Of a DNA stretch of 64,000 bases, positions 40,101-47,234 are shown piece after piece. The notes beneath the pieces were generated by a model, which worked only from the letters and a program-made list of their open reading frames with translations, searched no databases and had not been told where the DNA came from. The DNA comes from Xanthostigma xanthostigma (Eukaryota; Arthropoda; Insecta; Raphidioptera; Raphidiidae), in contig OY754469.1 of the NCBI GenBank assembly GCA_963575645.1, forward strand, positions 20,230,001 to 20,294,000, in the 5' to 3' direction. Position 1 is the first letter of the stretch. Every line of letters begins with the position of its first letter. The position numbers and the translations under genes are program-made.

Positions 40101-42223
40101 CAATCGGCGAAACTACTCAGCATAAATTAAAAAATTACGGAAAAATAGGGCTTCATTTATATAGTTCATAGAAAAATCTAAACAAAAATTCTTGAAGTTC
40201 TCACGAAAAACGGAATGGTACAGAACCCTCTTCACGCTAGTTCAGCTCGCAGTTGATCGATTTATTAATTATTTATAATTTATATATAAAATTTCTTGTT
40301 CGTGTGTTTTTGCACTACCCCCTATAAATCAGTCGCTTTACATGCATGTATACAGGCATGTAAACTGACCTATAACGCACTAGTGCTGTAATGAAAAACA
40401 AAACTGATCGTGTAATTATAATTCTATGGCAAAATGTCTGTCTGTCTGTTGCACGTGAACCTAACCTACTTATATGAACGTAGAAGTTGCTCAAAAGTTA
40501 ACTGTCAAAATGTTTAAAAATATACTGAAAATGAAGTGGGAACCAGCTATTTTATAGGAGATACGTGCAAAAAATATTGTATATCTCTTGGACGGGGTGA
40601 TGTTATCGCTCGTTTGACTGTTAAAACTTGCTAGTCGCTGGCCCCCCTTTTTAAAATAATGTCAATATAATTCATTCCAGCCTAGATCTATAAATTACTA
40701 TTATTTGCTGCTTAATTATTAAGTTTTACTTTTTATTGATACATGTTTATGACCTCAATTATCGAACATTTATAATTTAAAATAATGCATTCTATTATAC
40801 TCCTCAAATGCGGTATTCGCATAAAAAGCCTAGCAATCTTTTGCTACAAAAAGAAACGACTAGATCTAAATAATAATGGTAAAAGAGAAACAGTGTTATG
40901 ATAATATAATAATAATACGTTTAGTGTTCGCTACTTGACACTATGTCATAACTGACTCCTCTAACATCATTACTATCTTCACCCATCGACCATACATGGA
41001 CAGCTCGAGTCATAGTCATATATTATTAATTTAATACGTGGAATCGATATATCATGCAGGTTCAATAGATCCAGCAATCGCCAAACCGCCGACCATCGAG
41101 AATTGCCGGAAGCTCGCATAGAAATAATTAAGCGTCTATAGTCAATACGTGAATTAATGATGACAGAATGCTACAAGCGGGTGGGTATAGTATAGCTCAA
41201 CATATATTTTAAAATTGAGAAAAATCTTGTTACGCAAATATTGACACAAATTGCCATGAGGTGGTTGTTGGAAAACAATATTGTGGAAGGAAAAAAATTG
41301 CACTCTGTATTATTTCGTTATAAAGGACTCCACACAAGCCTTATGGTATTTGGTTCTCGATAAAATTGATCGGAAATGGTTTTATTTTATAGTTTAATGG
41401 TTGCTAAGAAAAAGTGTCCATGAGCGCATAGCCTAAAAACCAATAGATTTTTAGTTACAGATATGTTTAGCGAGATTTTACATATAGCGATATCCATTGA
41501 ATTCACAAACGTGTTCAATGTTTAACTTTTGTACTTTTTTTTTTAAATAGAAAAATAGTCGAAAACTTGGGTATTGTTGGAAGGTGTGACCCTGTATGAA
41601 ATAATAATGTCATATTCGGATTCAGCGCACTCGAAAACATATTTCTAGAGCTTAGGACTTTTTTAAGATTGTAAATTAAAAAACTCGGGTCGCAGTGCGA
41701 AACCCTGCCGACAATATAGTGTATTTGCTTTTATAAGCAGTGTGGCTCTATTGTATGAACTTAACTTTGTTTTTGGACAAAATAAAAAAAATTACCCTCT
41801 AATACACCCTTTAAAACAACATTTTTTTACTTAATTTCAATACTACATACCAATTCAACATCTGTACCAAATTATATACACCCTTCAGTATGTAAATCCA
41901 TATCAGTAAACTTGCGTTTTCATAAAATTTGTAAGTCCGGTCCTGTCGGGCCGATTTTATTTAAATTTTAGCAGCACATTTCAATAATTACTAAAGGGTT
42001 AAATTTCAAATTTGAAGTGATTCTGAAATTTTTTTCCGTATTTTTGGGCCCAAAAACATTTTTCAACCCCTAAATACCCCCCTTAAAATGGCCCGATCGG
42101 GCCCATTTTAAATAGGCTTCTTGCGATGATGGATTCCAACATGTGGACCAAATTTCGTTTAAATCGATTAAGTCTGTCGAGAGTTATCGTGGTCACACAT
42201 ATATATATATATATAAATATATA

Positions 42224-42263
<40 letters not shown>

Positions 42264-45200
42264 AACATTTCCAAAAATGGTGCCAAACTTCTTAGAAACT
42301 TATGAAACGTCGAGAAATTTTGGTCCGACCCCTAGGTCCCGCCATCCGACCGACGCCAATAGTGTAAGTGCCTTATGGCAAATACACTAATAAATATCCC
42401 TATATCTAAAATCTCGCTAAACATATCTGTAGCTAAAAATCTATTGGTTTTTAGGCTATGCGCCCACGTGAACTTTTCCTTAGTGACCTTTAAACTATAA
42501 AATAAAACTATTTTCGATCAATTTAACCGAGAACCAAATTCCATAAGGGGTCCTTTTATTAATATTGTTAAACTAAGCATGGTACGTCTGATAATTACGT
42601 CATATCCAAGTTTAGTAATTCAATCTCGTCATACGCAAGGCTATAGCGAATATTCGATTTTTATTTTGAAAAAGAAGGATGTTTTTTGTTTTGATGATGG
42701 ATTTTTTTGAGATGTGAAATGAAAAAATATAATTCGTGCTAGCTGCTATTTCTTCGCTGCTGTACTGTCGACTTTTAGTGACACGTTTTTTTCTGGATCG
42801 GACCTATTTAATCTTGAGGTCGGATTTGAGAGATACGGATCTGCAAATTGTATGGCCGTTATTTGAAGAGTTCGGTCGCGGCCAGTCTTATCAAAGACCA
42901 TTGGGGCGCATCGTAATCAGCAATTCCCCACGACTAGTATTACCTAAAATTACAGTCTATGACAATATTATTTTAAGTTTTCAGTTTACTATAGTTAAAC
43001 TTGTAATTTGGATATTTTTGGCATTTTGTAATTTTAATATTTAAGCGATTTCTGGTAGAGACTTTCGTAGTTTGATTCTACCGACTTATTCATTTTTTTT
43101 AACTACGTGTCACCTTTAATTGAGATAGATTAATCTCTAAATATTTATTATTACTATGCAAACTTGCCTTATTTCAATTCAATTGTCAATATATTGTTAA
43201 ATTATTGATATTAATATCATATTAAACTTGAGTTACTATTCATTTCTGTATATTTACTTATATATCTTTTTTTGTCCTTAATACTCGTACAATTTATTAT
43301 TATTGTCATTATATAATATGTACTATCGATTTATTCACTTACGCCCAATAGGACTGAACGTAATTCCGTGAAGGTCTAAACGGTAACTTTCAGTATCACA
43401 AGACTTGAGAATAATGGAATTATTTTAATAATCGAAAAGTTGCTTAATTCACAAAAGAGAATTAAAAATAACAACCTCCCATATTTATTGAGTGTGGTGA
43501 TGACTGAATGAGACGCGATGAGTAGTGAAGTTTACGTGATTAATTCGCTATTTATTTTCTTAATTATTTTACAAGTAAGAAAAGATAAATGAATTAGTAA
43601 GCTAAAAAATATTTCAATAAATAAAATTTATCGACCAATTCTTTAGACAAAATTGGTCGATAATTTCATTTATTGAAGAGTTCTAATCAGACGTTCAGAG
43701 ATTTGACTAAAGAATATTTACTATTAATAAATAAAAATGCAAAAAAATCGGCAACGCATGCACTACATACACGGGAACTCACTATATTTTATTGTTATTT
43801 TTAGCTGCAGTAACGACAAATGGTTAATTAGCGAATAAATACAAATATACCGGGTGTTTTTTTTGAAAACTTTAGACGTTTCTCTTTAAAAAACAACGGG
43901 TTAAATAAAAAAAGTTCCAACGAAAGTTGTTGGGTTTCGAGGAGGAAATCGTTTGGATACAATAACCACCCCCACTACCTCACCCCTTAGCAGGAACAGG
44001 GGGTGACTTTTGTTTTTTAAACGGGAACCCCCATTTTTTATCATCGAATTTTTTTATGTATGTGAAAATGAACATTTTTTGTCTGAAATGTTTTTTGATT
44101 TAACTTTTAGTTTTTTTGCAAATCACTAATAGCGTTTTGGTAAAAAACTACGAGTCGAATTGAAGAAAAGTTCAGAAAAAAAGTGTTTTTTTTACAAAGA
44201 TCATCCTCTCCCCTCCGTTGCACTTCCGGCTTGAATAACTCAGTACTTCGATGCAACCCATTTACAAAAATAAAATTCGTTACCATGGATAGTTTTCAAT
44301 TCGGCTGGTAGTTTTTTATCAAAACGCTCATTAAAAAAATCATAATTAGCGATTTGCAAAAAAATAAACACTTAAATTTAAAAAAAATCAGACTAAAGAT
44401 GTACATTTTCACATACAAATAAAATGGAAAAAATGGAAGTTCCCATTTTAAAAAGTCACCCGCTCCCCATGCTAAAGGGCGAGGTGATGGAAGTGGTTAT
44501 TGTGTCTAAACGATTTCTCCCTTGACACCCATCAACTTTCGTTCGAACTTTTTTTTTTATTTAACCCGCTGTTTTTTAAAGAAAAGCGTCCAAAGTTTTC
44601 CAAAAAAAAAAAACACCCGGTGTAACATAATCCCAATTTAGATATACGAAAGTTCTGTATCGTGTAAAATACAAACGCTTTGATTGGAATATTTTTTGAC
44701 GAGCTCTTTACAAGATTTTAATCACAGTTGAGAGCTGTTCTTCGTAGGAAAGTCTATTTACATTTTTAGATTGGATTTTTTGTAATACAATATTTATAAC
44801 AGATATTCAAGGCAGAATCCTTTTACTGTAGGTACAACAAATTCTTTGTGATTTCCATTATTATTATTATTACTACAACTGAAGCGTAAAAGCAGTTTCT
44901 TCTTTACAATTTATAAAGCTGGATTACTCTCCGGTTTTTGTATGACACGTATAAGTTTTTGTAGACGAACTCTGTGTCATTTGTTTTGAATGAAGTATAC
45001 AGGTAGTGCTGAATTGCTCATATGTAGCTAAATACTTGAATAACAATTTTGTATTCAAAATGTCACACAATTTGATTTTTTTACAATGGCTAATAATCTT
45101 TACGATTATTACTTATTATTATACTTTTTACGATTAAGTTCCAGTATACAGCATATTTTTCACTGAATTAGTGAAAGCATAATATTAAACGATTGTCGTC

Positions 45201-46839
45201 GTAATATTTTTAGAAGCCTTAGATATATAAGAAAAATTTAAATGTCACTGTCAGAACTTGAACCCGAAACAACCAATTTCGCGTTGGCTGAGTTACATTA
45301 CTCTACAGTGCCCACGACAGTTGATTTTTGATTTTTTTAGTTGAAAAATGCATTGATTTATAAATGATTTAAATTGTTCACATAGTAGCTTAGTTAATGA
45401 TAACCACCAAGTGCTTTTCAAACTAAACCCTCTGGATAATCACTTCTGTTTATTTTTTATTCTACTAAACAAAGTAACTACCTAAATAGTTCGGTCAATA
45501 AAGAAGGTGTAGAGTGAGATACATGCTAAGAACCCAAAAGTGGGACCTTCTTTGTGCCCCCCTCTCTCCAGCTCAGTCAGGACTTTTAGTATGTTAACTC
45601 CCAAAGCACTCATAAAATAATTCTCTGAAGAAATGGCTTAGGTGCCTGCTCACGCACTCTACACCCTCTTTTGGGTCATTTATTGACTTGACTATTAGGG
45701 CAAATCTAGCAAGCCACTTTTAAACGACTTCCACACATCCGATTGATTTGAAATTTTGCACATATCGGTATTTCCGTTGACAATACATGAATCAATTGTT
45801 TTTAGAACTTAGTAATCAATGAATTTAAAAATTTCATGTTTTGTCAAATTATTTAATGGTTGTCGAAATAATACCAATATTGTAATATCGCGAGTGTATT
45901 GATTTACGAGATAAAGTTGTCTACTTGTCAATTACACTTAAACATTTGATCCGAATCGAACTTTTTTTTAAAATCAGTGTTTTAGTAGGCATGCAAAAAC
46001 AATTGTAGTTGAATTAAAAATGGCGTTCAAATTATAACTGAAATTTAAGAGACGTCGCTGAGATAATATAAGAAATTATTTTTGGATAAAGTTGATACTC
46101 GGTATTTTAACGGCTTGTAATTCTTGAATTAGTTGTAGGCGGCAATTTTTTAAAATTGTTATTTCTCTACTATCTGCTCTAAACAATTTTTTCTGATTAA
46201 ATTTGTTTTCGTAAATTGAAACGATTGTCGGAATAACTATTATCTTATAGAAAACCAATTTTCATTGTGATTGTTTTTAACTTTGCATAGGTATCATCTA
46301 GACCAAGCCTGGGCAAATGGCGGCCCGCGGCCCGGATGCGGCCCGCGAAGCATTTTATAAATGATTATTAAAAGCAAAATTATTAGTGTTTGCTAATATA
46401 AATTAGCGCATAAAAATAATTTAGTAAAAGAAATTGTTTGGCCCACGGTCAAATTTTCATCCGCAATGTGGTCCGACGATCAAAAAATTTGCCCACCCCT
46501 GATCTTGACCAAACATTTTTTTAGACAGACGAAGTAATTTTCGTTATTATAAACAGCCACAAAATTACTTCTCACTTTTTTTAAAATATTGCTTTAAAAG
46601 AGGTTTTAAAGGCGGCCGTTAGTGTTTTAAAAGACTACAACAAAATAGTGACGTATAATGTCAAGAGGAGAAATGATCATTCCCGGATAAACATTAACGT
46701 CCTTACTTGGCTTAAGTTCAGGCCATTTGTCTTTGGGGACCCGTTCATCTTCATATTCCACGCCGGCATATGCGAAGATGAATCGGATGGGTTCGGCACG
46801 ACCCCGAGCGTTGAAGTAGATGAGTTTATATGAGGACAT
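13001..46839 (-). CDS. GstS: sigma-class glutathione S-transferase, 4 coding exons, 204 aa
   Basis: CDS is the join of 46839-46707, 25313-25146, 17871-17726 and 13168-13001 (615 nt with stop). The product should conjugate reduced glutathione to electrophiles such as lipid-peroxidation aldehydes in the cytosol as a dimer; insect sigma GSTs are related to prostaglandin D synthases. Visible: an N-terminal thioredoxin-fold domain (residues 1-78) starting MSSYKLIYFNARGRAEPIRF with the expected catalytic Tyr8, Trp39 and Lys43 of WPELKP, cis-Pro52 in GTLPVLEIDG, and Gln63-Ser64 of the glutathione gamma-glutamyl site. The all-helical C-terminal domain (about 85-204) keeps the N-capping box T151-W-T-D154 and ends IAKRPITES. 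Length matches the family (about 200-206). The first ATG is the natural start because the fold begins at residue 4. Frames join cleanly across all three GT-AG introns. No frameshift or stop was seen. The class is confident; the physiological substrate is not known. Confidence 0.95.
13501..13926. mobile_element. pogo/Tigger-like MITE in GST intron 3
   Basis: Starts CAGTCGAACCTGGATAA and ends ACTCAGGTTTGACTG, with TA on both sides (13499-13500, 13927-13928). Inside, TTATAGAGG recurs in CTTATAGAGGTC, CTTATAGAGGGAC and GTTATAGAGGTCC contexts, typical of degenerate pogo-family MITEs. 426 bp, no transposase. Confidence 0.75.
14138..14708. mobile_element. 571-bp imperfect foldback element
   Basis: Outer arms CTATCAAACATTTTGG and its complement near 14708, GCTGAAGGGTGATGGAG against CTCCACTACCCTTCAG, and inner arms TTACAAAACTGTCTTTTATA against TATAGACAGTTTTGTAA. 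Loop around the TGTGAGAGAGAGC tract near 14440. Confidence 0.75.
16569..16802. repeat. two-unit tandem repeat, about 117 bp
   Basis: Two diverged units each carry AATATGG(T/C)GG, CCCAAGATGGCG, a CTTTCTTCAC-like tract, GGTCATCAAATG or GGTATCAAATGG and GTGGAATACGA. A third start, CCAATATGGCAGACGCC, follows at 16792. Possibly the 3' region of a retroelement. Confidence 0.65.
17726..17871 (-). CDS. GstS: GST sigma coding exon 3 (residues 101-149)
   Basis: 146 nt following the acceptor CCCTTTTTGCAG. Translates as VLWSYRTEQDPIAKEEKK then KLMRETIPFYLKKFERVV and AENGSGYSVGSD, matching the central helices of sigma GSTs (the ETIPFYLKKFE segment is diagnostic). Ends GAC before the near-consensus donor GTAAGT; phase 0. 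Confidence 0.93.
18908..19039 (+). repeat. tandem repeat in the LTR U3 region
   Basis: About 2.8 units of 47-48 bases: ACAACAATCG...TTCTAACA...GATTGTTGTG, starting at 18908, 18955 and 19003. Position upstream of the TATA box suggests an enhancer-like U3 repeat. Confidence 0.8.
19113..19120 (+). promoter_or_regulatory. LTR TATA box TATAAATA
   Basis: Plus-strand TATAAATA followed by GTCATACAGTG about 35 bases downstream, a plausible start for retroelement transcription. Confidence 0.55.
19428..19433 (+). terminator. LTR polyadenylation signal AATAAA
   Basis: Located 40 bases before the end of the solo LTR, in the expected R/U5 region; conserved in the second LTR fragment near 37675. Confidence 0.6.
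19493..19897 (+). mobile_element. non-autonomous Helitron, 405 bp
   Basis: Starts TCTTTATATATAAAATTC after A and ends GGACCGCTAG before T, the A|TC...CTRR|T signature. A CCCGGGTGAAACGGGG near-hairpin precedes CTAG. It lies only 20 bases beyond the LTR target duplication. No Rep/helicase coding. Confidence 0.75.
20104..20146 (+). mobile_element. Penelope-like-type 3' hairpin motif
   Basis: CTGAAGA-A-GTT...AAC-GAAACG followed by AATAAA at 20141. Same architecture as the motif in the 31.2-kb palindrome. Resembles a hammerhead core (CUGANGA...GAAA) but with one extra base before stem II, so activity is doubtful. Confidence 0.45.
20306..20723 (-). mobile_element. tRNA-derived SINE-like copy, split by a MITE
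   Basis: The minus strand reads TGTCAGAGTAGAATAAATGA, then GCCGCCGCGATAGTGGAATA and TTCGGGTTtgagTCCTGACAGTAG, matching the 33418-33490 copy except that a 340-bp MITE interrupts it. The upstream part (GCATAATGTGGAAAACAG, about 20775-20790) is also shared with the 33.5-kb copy. Confidence 0.65.
20326..20665. mobile_element. MITE with 24-bp perfect TIR inside a SINE
   Basis: Ends GGGCGTTCACAAATTACGTG...and the exact complement finishing at 20665. Arms hold repeated CACGTGAGATTT. It sits within the B-box side of the SINE copy. The target duplication is unclear. Confidence 0.8.
21630..22080. repeat. about 119-bp tandem repeat
   Basis: CTCCGGGTGCGATCACTGAA at 21914 recurs as CTCCGGGTGCGCTCATTGAA at 22033, each followed by TTCAG(C/G)GTGTCG and CTATCAGTA. 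A more diverged unit with ATTCAGCGTTTTATTTTCTA lies near 21632. Confidence 0.65.
22118..22202 (+). pseudogene. LINE reverse-transcriptase fragment
   Basis: Translation ends ...IVQIKFLGVYIAKDLSWIFH then IEYIR and stop. KFLGVxI...LSWxxHI is the conserved late motif of non-LTR retrotransposon reverse transcriptases. No upstream RT motifs are in frame. Stops just before the A-run element at 22211. Clade not assignable. Confidence 0.55.
22211..22905 (+). mobile_element. A-run-inserting element, copy 1 (695 bp)
   Basis: Begins TTGGTTGTCTGTAAAGTCGG after AAAAAAA and ends GACGTTATCACGTC before AAAAA. There is no terminal inverted repeat. The start forms a hairpin GTCTGTAAA/TTTACGGAC and the end a hairpin GACGT/ACGTC. 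A subterminal TTTTACGTGATAACGT is inverted near the 3' end. Carries a short-period GTTATGCGTTATGCG tract (22760-22830) that varies between copies. Superfamily unknown. Confidence 0.75.
22906..23186. mobile_element. palindromic MITE, about 280 bp
   Basis: Arms AAAAATAAGTTCAAAAACTA and the complement ending GAACTTATTTTT pair over about 75 bases each (CAAGAAAATATTCTCATCTG is included in both). The A-run at its left end is where the preceding element is inserted. Confidence 0.75.
24246..24403. mobile_element. PIF/Harbinger-like palindromic MITE, TTA TSD
   Basis: Perfectly flanked by TTA (24243-24245 and 24404-24406). Termini GGCCTAGCACACATGAAGAG and the exact complement. Arms contain AACGCGCGTTGGCCCAACGC and pair almost to the centre at 24325. 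158 bp. Confidence 0.85.
24489..24878 (+). pseudogene. 5'-truncated R1-clade LINE, ORF2 C-terminus and 3' UTR
   Basis: Open frame to TAG at 24768-24770 reads LTGHGSFKTETDECIYCGES then DTAEHTLHCPRWEENR: the CxxC-x7-H-x4-C zinc knuckle typical of the C-terminus of R1-clade ORF2. The UTR includes TAGTGGGTGGAAATCCCAC and a final A-run. Flanking AATGCATAA at 24480-24488 and 24879-24887 is the 9-bp target duplication, so this is a dead-on-arrival 390-bp insertion, antisense to the GST gene. Confidence 0.88.
25146..25313 (-). CDS. GstS: GST sigma coding exon 2 (residues 45-100)
   Basis: 168 nt beginning AA|ATG|CCT after acceptor TTTCAG (25319-25314), completing a Lys codon with the last base of exon 1. 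Encodes K-MPYGTLPVLEIDGKPIG... with cis-Pro52 and Gln63-Ser64, then YGLAGKDDWE and the first helix of the C-terminal domain to DLKR. The donor reads GAG|GTTTGT, the weakest of the three; the next codon is split in phase 1. Confidence 0.93.
26476..26500. repeat. (AAAT)n microsatellite
   Basis: About six AAAT units; may be the tail of a LINE or SINE 3' end just upstream (TTGTTCCATTGTGTTTATTG). Confidence 0.8.
27777..28526 (+). mobile_element. non-autonomous Helitron with tRNA-like insert, 750 bp
   Basis: Starts A|TCTATACGAATATATAAAGC and ends GGGACCGCTAA. Shares most of its length with the 28932-29630 copy, including GAACGCGCTAATCT, GGAAGGCTATAG, the tRNA-like segment and GAACGGTAACTCCGATCA. 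The terminal CTAG has decayed to CTAA, still CTRR. Confidence 0.75.
28041..28113 (+). pseudogene. tRNA-Lys-like segment inside a Helitron
   Basis: ACCCGGCTGGCTCAATCGGT...AGAGCATGCGACTG...GGTTCGAGCCCCACATTGGG matches the eukaryotic tRNA-Lys(CUU) plan. The A box and B box (GGTTCGAGCCC) remain. The anticodon position now reads GTT instead of CTT and several stems are weakened, so this is a tRNA-derived relic, not a functional gene. Confidence 0.7.
28932..29630 (+). mobile_element. non-autonomous Helitron with tRNA-like insert, 699 bp
   Basis: Intact ends: A|TCTATACTAATATATAAAGC at the left, GCACCCGGGTGAAACCGGGC...GCTAG|T at the right with a CCCGGGTGAAACCGGG hairpin. A (GTTT)n tract of about 12 units (28958-29006) follows the 5' end and is nearly absent from the other copy. 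Confidence 0.85.
29243..29320 (+). pseudogene. second tRNA-Lys-like segment inside a Helitron
   Basis: TAGATCAATCGGTAGCGCAT, GACTGTCAATATCAGGGTCG and GGGTTCGAGCCCCACGTTGG closely match tRNA-Lys(CUU) in the T arm. The anticodon position reads GTC. The acceptor and D arms are degraded. Confidence 0.7.
30084..30515. mobile_element. GC-rich MITE, GGCC termini
   Basis: Ends GGCCGCTGCACACGAGGC and GCCTCGTGTGCAGTGGCC, within TAAA...TTTA. The interior has repeated GCTGCTAG(A/G) near the left end. 432 bp; no clear target duplication. Confidence 0.75.
31140..31335. mobile_element. near-perfect 196-bp palindrome with Penelope-like-type motif
   Basis: Two head-to-head copies of GCTGAAGATGAGAGCATAGC...CTCTCGAAATGTACATCC and ACTAATAAACTTGTTGTGG, extending to AATAAAAAATAGAGAATAG, with a six-base loop AAGGAG at 31232. 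Arms appear identical over about 95 bases, implying recent formation or gene-conversion-like maintenance. Confidence 0.8.
32236..33013. mobile_element. 778-bp MITE, AAAGGC termini
   Basis: Ends AAAGGCGCATTTACATGAT and ATCATGTAAATGGGCCTTT. The interior contains GTGTAAACAG in both orientations and a TTTCTTG...CAAGAAA pair. The open frames within are not conserved proteins. Confidence 0.7.
33418..33490 (-). mobile_element. tRNA-shaped SINE-like unit, 73 nt
   Basis: The minus strand GTCACTGTAGAGTAATTGG...AACTCATTGCGCCGCG...GGTTCGTGTCCCGACAGTGAC has a perfect 7-bp acceptor stem (GTCACTG/CAGTGAC), an A-box-like AGAGTAATTGGTAA and a B-box GGTTCGTGTCC. Related copies lie at 33734-33802 (plus), 20306-20723 and 45244-45310 (minus). 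It has tRNA length but is repeated with shared flanks, so a SINE head is likelier than a true tRNA gene. Confidence 0.65.
33734..33802 (+). mobile_element. second SINE-like tRNA-shaped unit, inverted
   Basis: TAGAGTATTGGTAACTCATT, CCGCCGCAAAAGTAG and ATTCGGGTTCGTGTCCAGAT match the 33.4-kb unit in the opposite orientation; the first stem base pairs are lost. The two copies bracket about 240 bases in a tail-to-tail arrangement. Confidence 0.6.
34265..34480 (+). repeat. dispersed repeat family, representative copy
   Basis: Pattern TATGTATCTAGAACGTAAATG, TTTTAACAGTCATAATATCA, TTACGTTCGAGATAC, AAAATAGCTGGTTTT, CAACATTTTTGACAGTTT. Diverged copies appear at about 35840-35945, 38045-38200, 47100-47232 (continuing 48165-48220 after an insertion), 62565-62790 and, inverted, 40480-40640. 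No coding; class unknown. Confidence 0.55.
37288..37651. mobile_element. palindromic MITE, 364 bp
   Basis: Arms AAGAGTATTCGTCCCTGCAA and the complement at 37651, with CCTTCATCTCAA...CTTTTCCCCTCGCC in both and an inner pair GACAAAGAATCAGAC / GTCTGATTCTTTGTC. Lies directly next to an LTR fragment. Confidence 0.7.
37660..37713 (+). mobile_element. LTR 3'-end fragment
   Basis: ATTGTAAATAAATAATTTCC, ACCACGGATTTCAACAG and TTTTGTTACA match the last 50 bases of the solo LTR at 18868-19468. The rest of the LTR is missing. Confidence 0.65.
38472..39160 (+). mobile_element. A-run-inserting element, copy 2 (689 bp)
   Basis: Near-identical to copy 1: starts TGGTTGTCTGGAAAGTCGG after AAAAAA and ends TTATCACGTC before AAAAAA. 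The short tandem tract reads GTTACGCGTTAGGAACGTTA here instead of the GTTATGCG repeats of copy 1. Confidence 0.75.
39479..39759. mobile_element. pogo/Tigger-like MITE, 281 bp
   Basis: CAGTAAAACATCTTTAAGTC...CGAAGCTCGATAA to GACTTACAGAGGTTCTACTG between TA dinucleotides (39477-39478, 39760-39761). TCGAAAA/TAACTCGAAA repeats inside. It interrupts another repeat: ACGGAACCCTTA on the left and TTACGATCATTCTCGTG on the right. Confidence 0.8.
41683..42393 (+). mobile_element. ACTCGGGTCGCAGTG repeat, copy A
   Basis: Starts ACTCGGGTCGCAGTGCGAAA and ends TGGCAAATACACTAATAA. TAGTGTATTTGC near the start is the inverse of GCAAATACACTA at the end. Holds GTCCGGTCCTGTCGGGCCGA and a (TA)n block (42196-42262). 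Copy B is at 60083-60834. Confidence 0.7.
42196..42262. repeat. (TA)n microsatellite in copy A
   Basis: Interrupted TA repeat at the same internal position as the longer tract in copy B. Confidence 0.9.
43858..44621. mobile_element. palindromic MITE, CCGGGTGTTTT termini
   Basis: Ends ACCGGGTGTTTTTTTTGAAA and TTTTCC...AAACACCCGGT. Arms share CAACGAAAGTTGTTGGGTTTC-type sequence, the GGGGTGA/TCACCC tract and AAAACTACGAG/CTGGTAGTTTTT. 764 bp, no coding. Confidence 0.75.
45244..45310 (-). mobile_element. SINE-like tRNA-shaped unit, third minus-strand copy
   Basis: The minus strand CACTGTAGAGTAATGTAACT...CGGGTTCAAGTTCTGACAGTG matches the 33.4-kb unit with a diverged anticodon arm. Confidence 0.55.
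46304..46501. mobile_element. short hAT-type MITE (198 bp), 8-bp TSD
   Basis: Termini CAAGCCTGGGCAAA and TTTGCCCACCCCTG, with flanks ATCTAGAC (46296-46303) and ATCTTGAC (46502-46509), one mismatch. GCGGCCCGCGGCCCGG near the left end. It sits in intron 1 only about 200 bp from exon 1. Confidence 0.8.
46707..46839 (-). CDS. GstS: GST sigma coding exon 1 (residues 1-44 plus one base)
   Basis: Encodes the first beta strand, catalytic Tyr8 and the segment through WPELKP. It ends ...AAG CCA A at 46707, followed by donor GTAAGG at 46706-46701. Intron phase is 1. The reading frame stays open a little past the donor, but that extension has no GST similarity. Confidence 0.93.
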
Positions 46840-46860
46840 CTTGTCTGTAGCTGCTGAATC

Positions 46861-46895
46861 CTTGAACGATGTAGAATATCACCGACTCTTTTATA
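46861..46895 (-). promoter_or_regulatory. candidate TATA/Inr core promoter of the GST gene
   Basis: On the minus strand TATAAAAG lies at 46895-46888, about 56 bases upstream of the ATG. A TTCA initiator-like site puts A+1 near 46863, about 32 bases below the first T of the TATA box, which is normal spacing. This gives a 5' leader of about 24 bases. Alternatively the sequence TTATTTCCAG just upstream (ending at 46914) could be a splice acceptor of a 5' UTR exon starting at 46913; the two readings exclude each other for a given transcript. Confidence 0.5.
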
Positions 46896-47234
46896 ACGAT
46901 ATTGATCAACGTCCTGGAAATAAGTAAATCATATAAGTATCAGTTTACAAAAGAATGAACAGCTTGTTTCACATTTTTACTTTTCCATACACAGAGTATA
47001 CAGGATGACTTGTGATAGTGCAAAAATTCTATTTTCAGTTTTTGATCAATTTACACGCTTTAAGTTCCCTTAATCCCAAGATTATCTTTAGTCAACTGAA
47101 ATAGTAGTTTGTGAATCTAGAACGTAAACGCAGTTGTTATGTACGAGCTGTAACATCATGTTAAAACGAACGGCCAGTGAGTTTTAACAGTCATACGAGT
47201 TATAATAGTAACACATTCAAGATAAAGTACCTTA

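Larger units (their letters stand above)
41322..42557. mobile_element. palindromic element carrying a nested insertion
   Basis: Outer arms AAAGGACTCC...GCCTTATGGTATTTGGTTCT and the complement ending near 42557, including GCCTAAAAACCAATAGATTT and GTTTAGCGAGATTTTA. Between the arms sits a separate element (41683-42393). Confidence 0.7.
25314..46706 (-). other. GST intron 1 (21.4 kb)
   Basis: Very long first coding intron between donor GTAAGG and acceptor TTTCAG. Two Helitrons, five or more long palindromic MITEs, SINE copies, an A-run element, a pogo-like MITE, a nested palindrome and a hAT MITE are listed separately. The stretches 25320-27776 (only an AAAT microsatellite at 26476-26500) and 44622-45240 show nothing else I can support. 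Confidence 0.85.

Noticed and set aside
42736..43044. 102-aa open frame, longest unexplained one
   Set aside because: Hydrophobic but without a recognisable family, signal peptide pattern or neighbouring exons; not supported as a gene.
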